A stretch of 14,616 bases of DNA from Burkholderiales bacterium (GTDB taxonomy: Bacteria > Pseudomonadota > Gammaproteobacteria > Burkholderiales > Burkholderiaceae_C). The notes under the pieces were generated by a model that saw only the letters and a program-made list of their open reading frames with translations, did not search any database and was not told the DNA's origin. Location: positions 1 through 14,616 of the forward strand of contig SXSX01000185.1 in assembly GCA_005793295.1 (NCBI GenBank), in the 5' to 3' direction. The position numbers were made by a program, and so were the translations under genes. Of the stretch, positions 1-7,205 are shown piece by piece (the first letter of the stretch is position 1; each line of letters begins with the position of its first letter).

Positions 1-647
1 AAAGCAACTTGCACCATTTCGCTAAAGAGTGCGATATCAATGTTGGGCGGCTCAGCTAAGGGCACCATGCGAACGATGGCACTGTCCACCCGTGGCGGCG
101 GATCAAAACTCTCTGGCGGAACAAATAAAACATCTTCCATGGCGTAACGCCATTGCAGCATGACGCTCAACCGGCTGAAATCTGAGGTGTCAGGGGCGGC
201 CACCATGCGGTCAATCACTTCTTTTTGCAGCATAAAGTGCTGGTCTTCAATGCAGTCCACATACTGCAGCAAGTGAAACAAAATCGGCGTAGAGATGTTG
301 TAAGGCAAGTTGCCGACCACACGTAATTTTGCTAGTGCACTATCGGCAATAATGAAACTCGCAGTTCGATCTTGGGCGATCTGCGAAAAATCCACTTTAA
401 GTACATCAGACTCAATGACGTGCAGTTGGGGATGTTCGCGCAGCCGCTTGGCCAAGTCGCGGTCGAGCTCGATCACGGTAAGCGCACCGAGACGCTCTAC
501 CAAAGGCTGCGTCAAAGCAGCCAAGCCGGGCCCGATTTCAACCATGTGCTGGCCAGCCAAGGGTGCGATAGCGCTCACGATAGCGTCAATGATGCAGCCG
601 TCAGATAAAAAATGTTGTCCGAAGCGCTTTCGGGCGATGTGTTGCAT
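1..647 (-). CDS. rsmA: 16S rRNA (adenine1518-N6/adenine1519-N6)-dimethyltransferase RsmA, 3' end cut by window edge
   Basis: RsmA (KsgA) dimethylates two adjacent adenines near the 3' end of 16S rRNA late in small-subunit assembly, using S-adenosylmethionine. Translating the minus strand from the ATG at 647 gives a typical start, MQHIARKRFGQHFLSD, then the SAM-binding VEIGPGLA at about residues 36-43. The catalytic GNLPYNIS lies at about 112-119, and the family block VPPESFDPPPRVDSAIVRM follows. There are 215 codons before the left edge. The family usually has about 255-275 residues, so only the last 40-60 are missing. The start lies 23 bp after the surA stop on the same strand, so co-transcription with lptD-surA is likely. 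I see no clear Shine-Dalgarno sequence. The pdxA gene that separates surA from rsmA in Escherichia coli is absent here. The assignment is firm. Confidence 0.96.
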   Translation of the reverse strand, partial: MQHIARKRFGQHFLSDGCIIDAIVSAIAPLAGQHMVEIGPGLAALTQPLVERLGALTVIELDRDLAKRLREHPQLHVIESDVLKVDFSQIAQDRTASFIIADSALAKLRVVGNLPYNISTPILFHLLQYVDCIEDQHFMLQKEVIDRMVAAPDTSDFSRLSVMLQWRYAMEDVLFVPPESFDPPPRVDSAIVRMVPLAEPPNIDIALFSEMVQVA

Positions 648-670
648 GCAAACAGGAAAGTACGAGCGGG

Positions 671-1960
671 TTACGGCTCGCGAATTTCCACAAAGGCCCG
701 AGCGCGCACATCACGTGCCCATGTTGCGTATGCTTCTTCAGCGCGTGCAGCTTTTAAGGAACTGCGCATTTGCTCGCGCTGTTGCGCCAAACTCAGCTCA
801 ACGCGCCTGCGTTCAATCAATTGAATCAAATGCACACCAAAGCGAGAAACAGCGGGTTGGCTGATTTCGCGGTCTTTCAGGCGGTCTAAAACCGCATCGA
901 ACTCGGGGACAAACATACCGGGAACAGACCATCCAAGATCACCACCTTGGGCTGCGCTCCCATCTTGGGACACATCGCGGGCAGCCGCTTCAAAAGAAGT
1001 GGCTCCCGACATGATGCGTTGGCGTACTTCGGCCAAGCGGGCACTGGCTTGACTGGCAGTCAATTTCTCGGTAGTGCGTAACAAAATATGCCGTGCGCGG
1101 GTTTGGACAACGGTTTCAACCAAAGCGCCAGCGCGGCGGTCAATGACCTTGAGCAGGTGAAAACCCGCATCAGAGCGAACCAACTCCGATACGGCACCAA
1201 CGCCCAGGGCTTGGGTTGCCGAGACAAAACTGGCAGGATACCGATCAGCACGGCGCAGACCTAGTTGCCCACCATTTTTACGTTCTGAAGCAGAAAATTC
1301 TTGGACTAAGGCCTCGAACTTTTCACCAGCGAGCACGCGGGCACGCAATTGTTGGGCTTGGGTTTGGGCAAGGGTGATTTGGGCTGGGGTTGGTTTTTCA
1401 GGCAACGCAATTAAAAGCTGTGCGAGGTTGATGTCTTGTGCCAAAGGGTCGGTATTCGTTGCTTGGCGATCGGCCAGTGCGCGATCGACTTCGGTATCGG
1501 TGATACGCAAGCGGTTATCGACTTCGCGCTCATGCAAACGGGTGACCATCAATTGGTCACGCAACTGATCTCTAAACGTGGTGACACTGGAACCTTTGGC
1601 TTGCAGGCTTTTATGAAGCTGACTCACGTCCATTTGATTTTGTGCCGCCACATTGCGCTCTGCTTGGTCTATGGCGGCAGCGTCAATCCGTATTCCTGTT
1701 TCTCGCGCAAGCTGCAGTTGCGCGCGATCACTGATCATGCGCTCAAGCACAGCGCTACGGAGCTCAGAAGGGGAAGGCAGGGCCAGGCGTTGTTGTGCCC
1801 GTTGTTCGGTAACTTGCTGGATCTGAAGTGTTAATTCGGCATAGGTAATCGGCTCGGAGTTCACCAAAGCCACAATAAAGTCGGCGGGTTGGTTGGTTTG
1901 CGCGTGGCTAAGCGTGTTGCCAAAAAGAAGGAGGGCGATGGCCCAAGTGTGCAATTTCAT
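671..1960 (-). CDS. surA: Periplasmic peptidyl-prolyl isomerase and outer-membrane protein chaperone SurA
   Basis: SurA escorts unfolded outer-membrane barrel proteins, LptD among them, across the periplasm to the BAM complex. From the ATG at 1960 the protein has 429 residues, the usual family size. Residues 1-20 form a signal peptide, with a likely cut after SHA. The SurA N-terminal chaperone domain spans roughly 24-165. Two parvulin domains follow, at about 177-275 and 287-385, each with its GG-x-LG signature (GGQLGL at 230, GGDLGW at 339). A short C-terminal segment completes the fold. A TTG at 1969 would overlap the lptD TGA and add three residues. I prefer the ATG because it directly precedes a compact Lys-containing signal peptide, but neither start has a visible Shine-Dalgarno sequence. 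It lies 5 bp after lptD, its best-known client, which fits a shared transcript. Confidence 0.95.
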   Translation of the reverse strand: MKLHTWAIALLLFGNTLSHAQTNQPADFIVALVNSEPITYAELTLQIQQVTEQRAQQRLALPSPSELRSAVLERMISDRAQLQLARETGIRIDAAAIDQAERNVAAQNQMDVSQLHKSLQAKGSSVTTFRDQLRDQLMVTRLHEREVDNRLRITDTEVDRALADRQATNTDPLAQDINLAQLLIALPEKPTPAQITLAQTQAQQLRARVLAGEKFEALVQEFSASERKNGGQLGLRRADRYPASFVSATQALGVGAVSELVRSDAGFHLLKVIDRRAGALVETVVQTRARHILLRTTEKLTASQASARLAEVRQRIMSGATSFEAAARDVSQDGSAAQGGDLGWSVPGMFVPEFDAVLDRLKDREISQPAVSRFGVHLIQLIERRRVELSLAQQREQMRSSLKAARAEEAYATWARDVRARAFVEIREP

Positions 1961-1965
1961 AGTGA

Positions 1966-4320
1966 TCAATCGTAATTACTGAAACGGCTGAGAGTGCTGC
2001 CGGTCTCACGCAGGTTTTGGTAGCGTGAAATATTGGTTGTTAAGGATTTTTGAGGGCTGAGTCCTAAACGGGTGAAACCCACAAACTCTAACTGGAACAT
2101 CACACTGGAAATGGAGGTATTCACACTGGTTTGGACGCGGTCTAAGACCACGCGGCCCAACCAACAGCCCGCATCGTACTCGAGGCCTAAGACAGTATTG
2201 ATAAGGCGACCCTCTGTGAGACTGTAATTGACGCGTCCTACGGCATAGTAGCGCCCTTCACCCTCTCCTTGACCGGCACCTAAATTACGCCCTTTGTCGC
2301 CCCACAGATCGTTCAGCGGCCACTGGCCACTGGCTTCGATTTGTTCGCTCGAATTGCGTTGAAAGCGGTAGGCCATATTGAAAACACGGTAGTTACCTGG
2401 GCTGTAGCGTGCTCCCACCACGGCCCGGCCCAGCTCGTCGGTTTTGCCGTTGTACTGCAGCATCGAGTCCAGCATCCAGCGCTCATTGACATTCACCCCA
2501 GCACTTAGAAGAACATCGCTAAAACCTGCCAATGCGCCAGTAACAAGTTGGTCGGCAAAGCGCAGTCTTTGCGCGACTCCAAACCGAGCGAGTTGAGCAC
2601 CTGAGTCGGCGTCTAAGTAACGCGTTGTCAGTCCGAGCGTAAGCAAATTGTTATCCGAAATTTTGTCATTTCCCACATAGGCATTTTCGGTAAAGATCGT
2701 GGCGAAATTAAAGTCGTTTAATCCGGTGTCGTAATTGGGAAGAAAACTTTGGTTGATAAAAGGTGTGTTGACGTAGAAGGCACGAGGCTCTAACGTTTGT
2801 AGCAAACTTCTTCCACCCAAAGTGGTTTCGCGCTCGAATACCAATCCACTGTCTAGGCTGAACGTTGGAACCGTACTTGCCGCCGTTTGATTGCCGTTGT
2901 AAATGGCATCGTACTGGTAGCCTCGGGTGTGCAGTTGGAGTTTGGGAGTGATAAAACCGGCCGGACGAATAAATGGATAGCTGACCTGCGCTAAGCCAAA
3001 AATTCGCTGTGCGTTGGGCTGACCGGTTAACTTGCTTAGTGATTCAAACTGCGTAAAGTCACCGTCGATCGACCAATCAAATCCTGCCGTGTTGTAGCGG
3101 GCGTAGCGACCGGTCAATTGAGGCGAGCGGTCATAGGGTGGAGCAATCGGTGCGTTAATATCTTGCAGGGTTTGCCATTTTAAAACTTTGACGCTTGATG
3201 AAAAATAGCCTCTGCCCCAAGACGCCGTCACATCGGCCGGCAGCAAGCGCGGGGAAGCGCCAGGCGCTAATGTGGCATTGGGGAAGTCTCGCCAATAGTC
3301 ATCATCACTGACCCGATTGATATTGAGGGCGACCCCCACCCCGCCAATGGGAGTGCTCATGGCGCCGGTGTGAAATAAGGATCCGCTCCAGCGGTTGAGG
3401 TTTCGCAGCTTGTCCGCCGGCATGTAGCTCATGCGCGCAGTACCCGCGTAACTGGGCTCAAGGTAGCGAAACGCTCCGCCCACATTGACACCCCGTGCTG
3501 CCATGTAGACGGGAGTGAGGGTGGCATCGCGGTTAGGTGCAATGTCAAAGTAATAGGGGGTCGTTACTTCGGTGCCATTGGCTGTGTCAAAGGCAACCGT
3601 GGGCGGCAAAAACCCAGATTTGCGCTTACTTGAGAGCGGAAAGCTAATTGGCAAAACGCCAAGTACGGGAACCCCTTTGAAATACAAAAACGCGCTTTGA
3701 GCAACGCCAATGTCTTCGTCATTGTCAAAATCAATGCGGGCGGCTTTGAGAATCCAATCAGGGAGCCAGTCGGGGCCAGGTTTACGTCTGCATGTCGTGT
3801 AGGTCGCTTGGTGAACGCTCAAGTGGGTGCTGTCAATAAAATCAGCGTGTTTGGCTTGGCCGTGGGCCTCGTTTTGTAAAAATTGATAGCGGGGTTCGGT
3901 GAAAAAACCCTTGAAGGCATCCAGTTCCACCTCCATATAAGGGCCTTCGTACCGATTGCCGTCACGGTTGATAAGCACATTGCCCTTGGCACGGGCCATG
4001 TCGGTCGCGTGCTCGTACTCCAACCGGTCACCCTTAACGACCATCCCAGGTTTACGCAGCACGGCATTGCCTTCTGCAATAGTTTCTAAATCGGTACTTC
4101 CGCTAAGCGTATCTGCCTGAACAAAAACAGGTGCAGATTTCGTTTGTTCTTTGTTGATATCTGCTTCAAGACGGGCGGTAGGCTTTAGGCGCAGCGGCGG
4201 GTCTGTGACGGTTTGGGCCAAACCATAGCCAGCCATGCCCAGCCAAAGCACCATTCCAGCGCACAGAAGCAGACTTCGACAAAACCCCTGCGCAGGGGAG
4301 CCAGGCACTAAATAAGACAT
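1966..4320 (-). CDS. lptD: LPS-assembly protein LptD (OstA/Imp)
   Basis: LptD, with the lipoprotein LptE, forms the outer-membrane translocon that inserts lipopolysaccharide into the outer leaflet. From the ATG at 4320 it has 784 residues, normal for the family. A signal peptide runs to about residue 35 (GYGLA, then QT). The OstA-like jelly-roll domain covers about 65-165 (AEGNAVLRKPGMVVKGDRL region), and the rest is the C-terminal barrel. I chose this start because it gives a clean signal peptide. An upstream in-frame ATG at 4440 would add 40 unlikely residues and run into the divergent amgK gene. No Shine-Dalgarno sequence is seen before it. After signal cleavage only two cysteines remain, C177 and C719. 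Escherichia coli LptD has four, forming two disulfides. It leads the lptD-surA-rsmA run. Confidence 0.96.
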   Translation of the reverse strand: MSYLVPGSPAQGFCRSLLLCAGMVLWLGMAGYGLAQTVTDPPLRLKPTARLEADINKEQTKSAPVFVQADTLSGSTDLETIAEGNAVLRKPGMVVKGDRLEYEHATDMARAKGNVLINRDGNRYEGPYMEVELDAFKGFFTEPRYQFLQNEAHGQAKHADFIDSTHLSVHQATYTTCRRKPGPDWLPDWILKAARIDFDNDEDIGVAQSAFLYFKGVPVLGVLPISFPLSSKRKSGFLPPTVAFDTANGTEVTTPYYFDIAPNRDATLTPVYMAARGVNVGGAFRYLEPSYAGTARMSYMPADKLRNLNRWSGSLFHTGAMSTPIGGVGVALNINRVSDDDYWRDFPNATLAPGASPRLLPADVTASWGRGYFSSSVKVLKWQTLQDINAPIAPPYDRSPQLTGRYARYNTAGFDWSIDGDFTQFESLSKLTGQPNAQRIFGLAQVSYPFIRPAGFITPKLQLHTRGYQYDAIYNGNQTAASTVPTFSLDSGLVFERETTLGGRSLLQTLEPRAFYVNTPFINQSFLPNYDTGLNDFNFATIFTENAYVGNDKISDNNLLTLGLTTRYLDADSGAQLARFGVAQRLRFADQLVTGALAGFSDVLLSAGVNVNERWMLDSMLQYNGKTDELGRAVVGARYSPGNYRVFNMAYRFQRNSSEQIEASGQWPLNDLWGDKGRNLGAGQGEGEGRYYAVGRVNYSLTEGRLINTVLGLEYDAGCWLGRVVLDRVQTSVNTSISSVMFQLEFVGFTRLGLSPQKSLTTNISRYQNLRETGSTLSRFSNYD

Positions 4321-4402
4321 GAAGAGGCGGGATTGATCACAAAAAGATAGAAAATGGATTATCCATGACCCCGGCCCTCCTCCTTTGCACTCCCCCTTAA
4401 CC
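4321..4402. promoter_or_regulatory. Divergent promoter region between lptD and amgK
   Basis: These 82 bp separate two outward-facing genes and should hold both promoters. For amgK, a weak candidate is TTGATC at 4333-4338 with GATTAT at 4357-4362 (18-bp spacer, 4 of 6 matches in each box). I cannot place a convincing lptD promoter. The region also holds the 13-bp palindrome at 4354-4366. On the minus strand it carries a purine-rich GGAGG run ahead of a 9-codon reading frame. Neither flanking gene has an evident Shine-Dalgarno sequence. Both promoters are inferred from layout, not demonstrated. Confidence 0.4.
4354..4366. repeat. Odd palindrome ATGGAT-T-ATCCAT in the divergent gap
   Basis: This is a perfect inverted repeat with 6-bp arms and a single central base. 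It overlaps the candidate -10 box of amgK and lies 34-46 bp upstream of the lptD start. Its position would suit an operator for a dimeric regulator acting on either gene. It could equally be chance, since I see only one copy and recognise no known consensus. Confidence 0.35.
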
Positions 4403-5530
4403 ATGCCATTGCAAGAACCCGCCCTTTTTAAGCCCGCCATAGATCCGATCGAGGAAGCGCCGTTGTGGCAAGACGAGCAAAGAAAAAAACAGTTTCAATC
4501 TTGGCTGGAGGGAATCAGCGAACGCTTTTCCCTTGACCGTGCGAGCGTTCGTCTAGCTTCAGCGGATGCCAGTTTTCGGCGGTATTTGCGCGTGAACACC
4601 TCGCAAGGGGCGTTCGGACCCACCTTGATCATCATGGACGCGCCGCCAGACAAGGAAAACAGCCAGCCTTTCGTCCAGATAGCTACACTTTTAGAAAATG
4701 CGGGTATTCGCTCGCCGCAGGTGCTGGATTGGAATGAGCCCCATGGATTCATGCTGCTCACAGACTTAGGCAGCCTCACCATGATGCAAGTGATAGACCC
4801 GAAAGGCCCGCCTCCGTTGAACTTGTATTTGCAAGCCATTGACGCATTGATCGCGTGGCAGTTGGCCTCGCGCGAAGGCGTATTGCCGCCGTATGACTAC
4901 GCACTGCTTCGCCGTGAGATCGATCTTTTTCCGCAGTGGTACCTGAAAGAACACCGCAAAGTCACGCTCAACGCAAAACAAACCAAGGTGATGGAAGATG
5001 CGTTTGAAGCCATCATCGCTAGCAACCTGCGCTGGCCCTCTGTCTACGTTCACCGTGACTTTATGCCCCGTAATTTGATGGTGGCCGATGACAAGCAATC
5101 CCTTGGCGCGTTGGGTGTGTTGGATTTTCAAGATGCGGTGTATGGCCCGATCACTTATGACATCGCCAGTCTCATGCGCGATGCGTTTTTGAGTTGGAAC
5201 GAAGATTTTTGTTTAGATGTCACCATTCGGTACTGGGACAAAGCTCGAAAAGCCGGATTACCCGTGGGTGATGATTTTGGAGAGTTTTACCGTGGCGTAG
5301 AGTGGATGGGATTGCAACGCCATCTCAAAATTGCCGGTATTTTTGCGCGGTTGACCCTGCGCGACGGTAAGCCCAAATACTTGGCCGATACGCCTCGCTT
5401 CATAGGCTACATCCGCGCTACCTGCGACCGCTACATTGAGCTCAAACCTCTGCTGCGTTTAATTGAAGACATCGAGTGCATTGTTCAACCCATCAACTTG
5501 GCTTACCCGCGCCTAAATACCACTGATTAG
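4403..5530 (+). CDS. amgK: Aminoglycoside-phosphotransferase-fold sugar kinase, AmgK-type
   Basis: This protein belongs to the APH kinase family. The branch encoded divergently from lptD includes AmgK, which phosphorylates N-acetylmuramate and N-acetylglucosamine at the anomeric carbon in the cytoplasmic cell-wall recycling route that bypasses de novo MurA (known from Pseudomonas). The protein has 375 residues. It shows DASFRRYLRV near 55-64, the catalytic loop HRDFMPRN at 217-224 (H217, D219, N224), and the metal-binding DFQDAVYGP from 241, followed by TYDIASLMRD. The ATG at 4403 was chosen over an in-frame TTG at 4385. No Shine-Dalgarno sequence is visible. Other AmgK loci place murU, the uridylyltransferase for the next step, directly downstream. 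Here rsmE follows instead, 21 bp away. Kinase fold is certain; the exact sugar is inferred. Confidence 0.85.
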   Translation: MPLQEPALFKPAIDPIEEAPLWQDEQRKKQFQSWLEGISERFSLDRASVRLASADASFRRYLRVNTSQGAFGPTLIIMDAPPDKENSQPFVQIATLLENAGIRSPQVLDWNEPHGFMLLTDLGSLTMMQVIDPKGPPPLNLYLQAIDALIAWQLASREGVLPPYDYALLRREIDLFPQWYLKEHRKVTLNAKQTKVMEDAFEAIIASNLRWPSVYVHRDFMPRNLMVADDKQSLGALGVLDFQDAVYGPITYDIASLMRDAFLSWNEDFCLDVTIRYWDKARKAGLPVGDDFGEFYRGVEWMGLQRHLKIAGIFARLTLRDGKPKYLADTPRFIGYIRATCDRYIELKPLLRLIEDIECIVQPINLAYPRLNTTD

Positions 5531-5551
5531 CTCATTAAGCTGCTTACACCA

Positions 5552-6301
5552 ATGCCCCGCTTTTACTGCCCAGCCGAGTTGCAAACTGGCCTAACGCTTG
5601 AGCTTGCGCCAGGACCTGCGCGGCATGTGCAAGTTTTGCGACTGCAGCCAGGCGACGCTATTACTCTCTTTAACCATGGCCCCGATTGGGATGGCTTAAA
5701 CACGCGCCAAGGCGGAGAGTTTGAGGCCACGGTGACGCAGATGGGACGCAGCAACGTACAAGTCCAGATTGGAAAGCACCATGCCATTGAGCGAGAAAAT
5801 ACCAATGCAGTGCATTTGGCCATCGGCATGCCAGCCAACGAGCGCATGGACTGGTTGGTTGAAAAAGCGGTCGAGCTTGGCGTTGCCAGCATCCAGCCGC
5901 TGATGACCCAACGAACGGTCCTGCGCTTAAGCGGAGACCGTTCTGCCAAAAAGCAAAGCCATTGGCAAAGTATCGCCATCGCTGCATGTGAGCAATGCGG
6001 CGGCAACCGTGTGCCTGAAGTTCATCCCGTGATGAGCTTTGATACCTGGCTCGAACAAAACCACAAATTGCACCGCGCTGTTTTGTCCTTGCAAGAAGGA
6101 AGTGTTGCGCTGACACAATGGTCAGGCCCAAGCATGCAGGAACCTAGGTTGTTTTTGTGCGGCCCTGAAGGGGGTTTAAGCCCAGCAGAGGAAGCAGCAG
6201 CTATTGCGCAAGGTTTTGCACCTGTGAGCCTAGGCGCGCGGATCTTGCGTTCTGAAACGGCTGCGCTTACTGCGCTTGTTCAAGCAAGCTTGGGGGCGTA
6301 G
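5552..6301 (+). CDS. rsmE: 16S rRNA (uracil1498-N3)-methyltransferase RsmE
   Basis: RsmE is a SPOUT-class enzyme that methylates N3 of U1498 in 16S rRNA using S-adenosylmethionine. The 249-residue length is normal. The N-terminal PUA-like part includes ARHVQVLRLQPGD near residues 23-35. The SPOUT domain carries EKAVELGV at 104-111, ACEQCGGNRVPEV at about 145-157, the SAM-binding loop GPEGGLS at 204-210, and the knot signature LGARILRSETAAL at 227-239. It begins 21 bp after amgK on the same strand with no strong ribosome binding site, so it is probably co-transcribed. It ends at TAG 6299-6301, converging on the lipase gene 52 bp away. Identity is firm. Confidence 0.95.
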   Translation: MPRFYCPAELQTGLTLELAPGPARHVQVLRLQPGDAITLFNHGPDWDGLNTRQGGEFEATVTQMGRSNVQVQIGKHHAIERENTNAVHLAIGMPANERMDWLVEKAVELGVASIQPLMTQRTVLRLSGDRSAKKQSHWQSIAIAACEQCGGNRVPEVHPVMSFDTWLEQNHKLHRAVLSLQEGSVALTQWSGPSMQEPRLFLCGPEGGLSPAEEAAAIAQGFAPVSLGARILRSETAALTALVQASLGA

Positions 6302-6307
6302 TCAACT

Positions 6308-6324
6308 CGCGTACCAAGTACGCG
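6308..6324. terminator. Small hairpin between convergent rsmE and lipase genes
   Basis: CGCGTAC and GTACGCG form a perfect 7-bp stem around a CAA loop, starting 6 bp after the rsmE stop. Neither strand has a proper U-tract afterwards; the plus strand continues TAATTA. It may be a weak or factor-assisted terminator for rsmE, or an mRNA-end stabiliser for either convergent transcript. The stem is seen directly; the role is inferred. Confidence 0.4.
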
Positions 6325-6358
6325 TAATTAATGCCTGTAACTAATGCACGTAACTAAT
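6320..6358. repeat. Three tandem 13-bp repeats across the lipase stop codon
   Basis: Three consecutive units lie at 6320-6332 (ACGCGTAATTAAT), 6333-6345 (GCCTGTAACTAAT) and 6346-6358 (GCACGTAACTAAT). All share the core GTAAYTAAT. The third unit covers the lipase stop codon (TAG read on the minus strand, 6354-6356), and the first overlaps the right arm of the preceding hairpin. The diverged first copy suggests an old slippage duplication. No function is evident. Confidence 0.75.
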
Positions 6359-7205
6359 GCGTGATTTCGTGGTTTAACCACGTGATCATCCGCGCCAACA
6401 CCTCATCCTGCTCGGGCTCGTTGAAGAGCTCATGGTAAAAATTTTCATAGCAATGGCTTTGGACGATGGCGCTGGGCGCGGCAGCTGCAAAGTCACGGCT
6501 GCCTTGCGGATGAACCAAGCGGTCTTTTCCAGCAAACAGCAGCAAAGTCGGCGTAGACCAAACTGTTGCTTGTGCAAGCACCGCAGGCCCTTCGTCAGCA
6601 ATAAACTTTGCCAAGCGTGCAGCAATGCGGTCATGAACCAAGGGGTCAGCGCGGTAGGCTGCAACCACCGCGCTGTCGCGGCAAATCCATGTCGGATCCA
6701 GCCCGTTGCCCACGCGCAAATTAGGAAACACCGCGGGCAAAGTCGCCAGTAAAAATTTTTGAAATCCACTCAATCCAGGGTCCAGCGCTGGCGAAGAAAG
6801 TACCAAAGCGTCAACCGGGCGCATCTTGCGTGCGACCAAACTTGCGGTCGCCAAACCACCCATGCTGTGGCCCACCAAAATCAGCTTTTGATTGGTTGCC
6901 ATCTTGGCGCGGGTCGCGTCAATCACATCAGCCAAGTCGTCAAGCAAACGGGAATCACTTGGCAAACTGCCTGGCGCACCATAGGATTTGCCGTGGCCAC
7001 ACTGGTCGTAGGCTCGCACAGCAAAACCTGCCGCTTGCAGAGCTGCTGCAACATGGCCGTAACGCCCAGCATGTTCGCCCAGACCGTGCACCAAAATGAC
7101 CTGCGCTTTGGCGTGTTCGTTGGGTGTGGTGTGGCAGGCGTAATCCCAAGCGGAGAGCGTGTCGCCGCTGCGGTTTTGTAACGCAAGCTCAGTGGGTGCG
7201 TTCAT
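6354..7205 (-). CDS. Alpha/beta hydrolase, monoglyceride lipase / lysophospholipase family
   Basis: This is a serine hydrolase of the Hydrolase_4 type, which commonly releases fatty acids from monoacylglycerols or lysophospholipids. The 283 residues include the oxyanion segment VILVHGLGEHAGRYGHV at about 36-52, the DQCGHGKSYG strand at about 67-76, and the nucleophile elbow GHSMG at 112-116 (S114). The triad is completed by D228 (FAGKDRLVHP) and H258 (NFYHELFNE). A lid-like segment lies around 140-200. I see no signal peptide or membrane anchor, so it is probably cytoplasmic. Its ATG overlaps the TGA of the upstream M20 peptidase in an ATGA (7202-7205), implying coupled translation. Its stop sits in a 13-bp tandem repeat. 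The fold and triad are certain; the natural substrate is unknown. Confidence 0.88.
   Translation of the reverse strand: MNAPTELALQNRSGDTLSAWDYACHTTPNEHAKAQVILVHGLGEHAGRYGHVAAALQAAGFAVRAYDQCGHGKSYGAPGSLPSDSRLLDDLADVIDATRAKMATNQKLILVGHSMGGLATASLVARKMRPVDALVLSSPALDPGLSGFQKFLLATLPAVFPNLRVGNGLDPTWICRDSAVVAAYRADPLVHDRIAARLAKFIADEGPAVLAQATVWSTPTLLLFAGKDRLVHPQGSRDFAAAAPSAIVQSHCYENFYHELFNEPEQDEVLARMITWLNHEITH

Noticed and set aside
1060..1834. Reading frames of 60-130 codons opposite or out of frame with surA, and similar ones opposite lptD, rsmE, the lipase, metX and others.
   Set aside because: They overlap firmly identified genes, show no family signatures and have implausible compositions. They are shadows of the real frames.
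4321..4440. An upstream in-frame lptD start at 4440, or an ATG at 4404.
   Set aside because: Both run into the start of the divergent amgK gene and add residues that spoil the signal peptide. The ATG at 4320 gives a clean signal sequence and normal length.
6368..6382. The inverted sequence CGTGGTTTAACCACG just inside the lipase gene end.
   Set aside because: It is fully within coding sequence, has no U-tract on either strand, and the arms leave almost no loop if fully paired. It is explained by the codons for the C-terminal residues.
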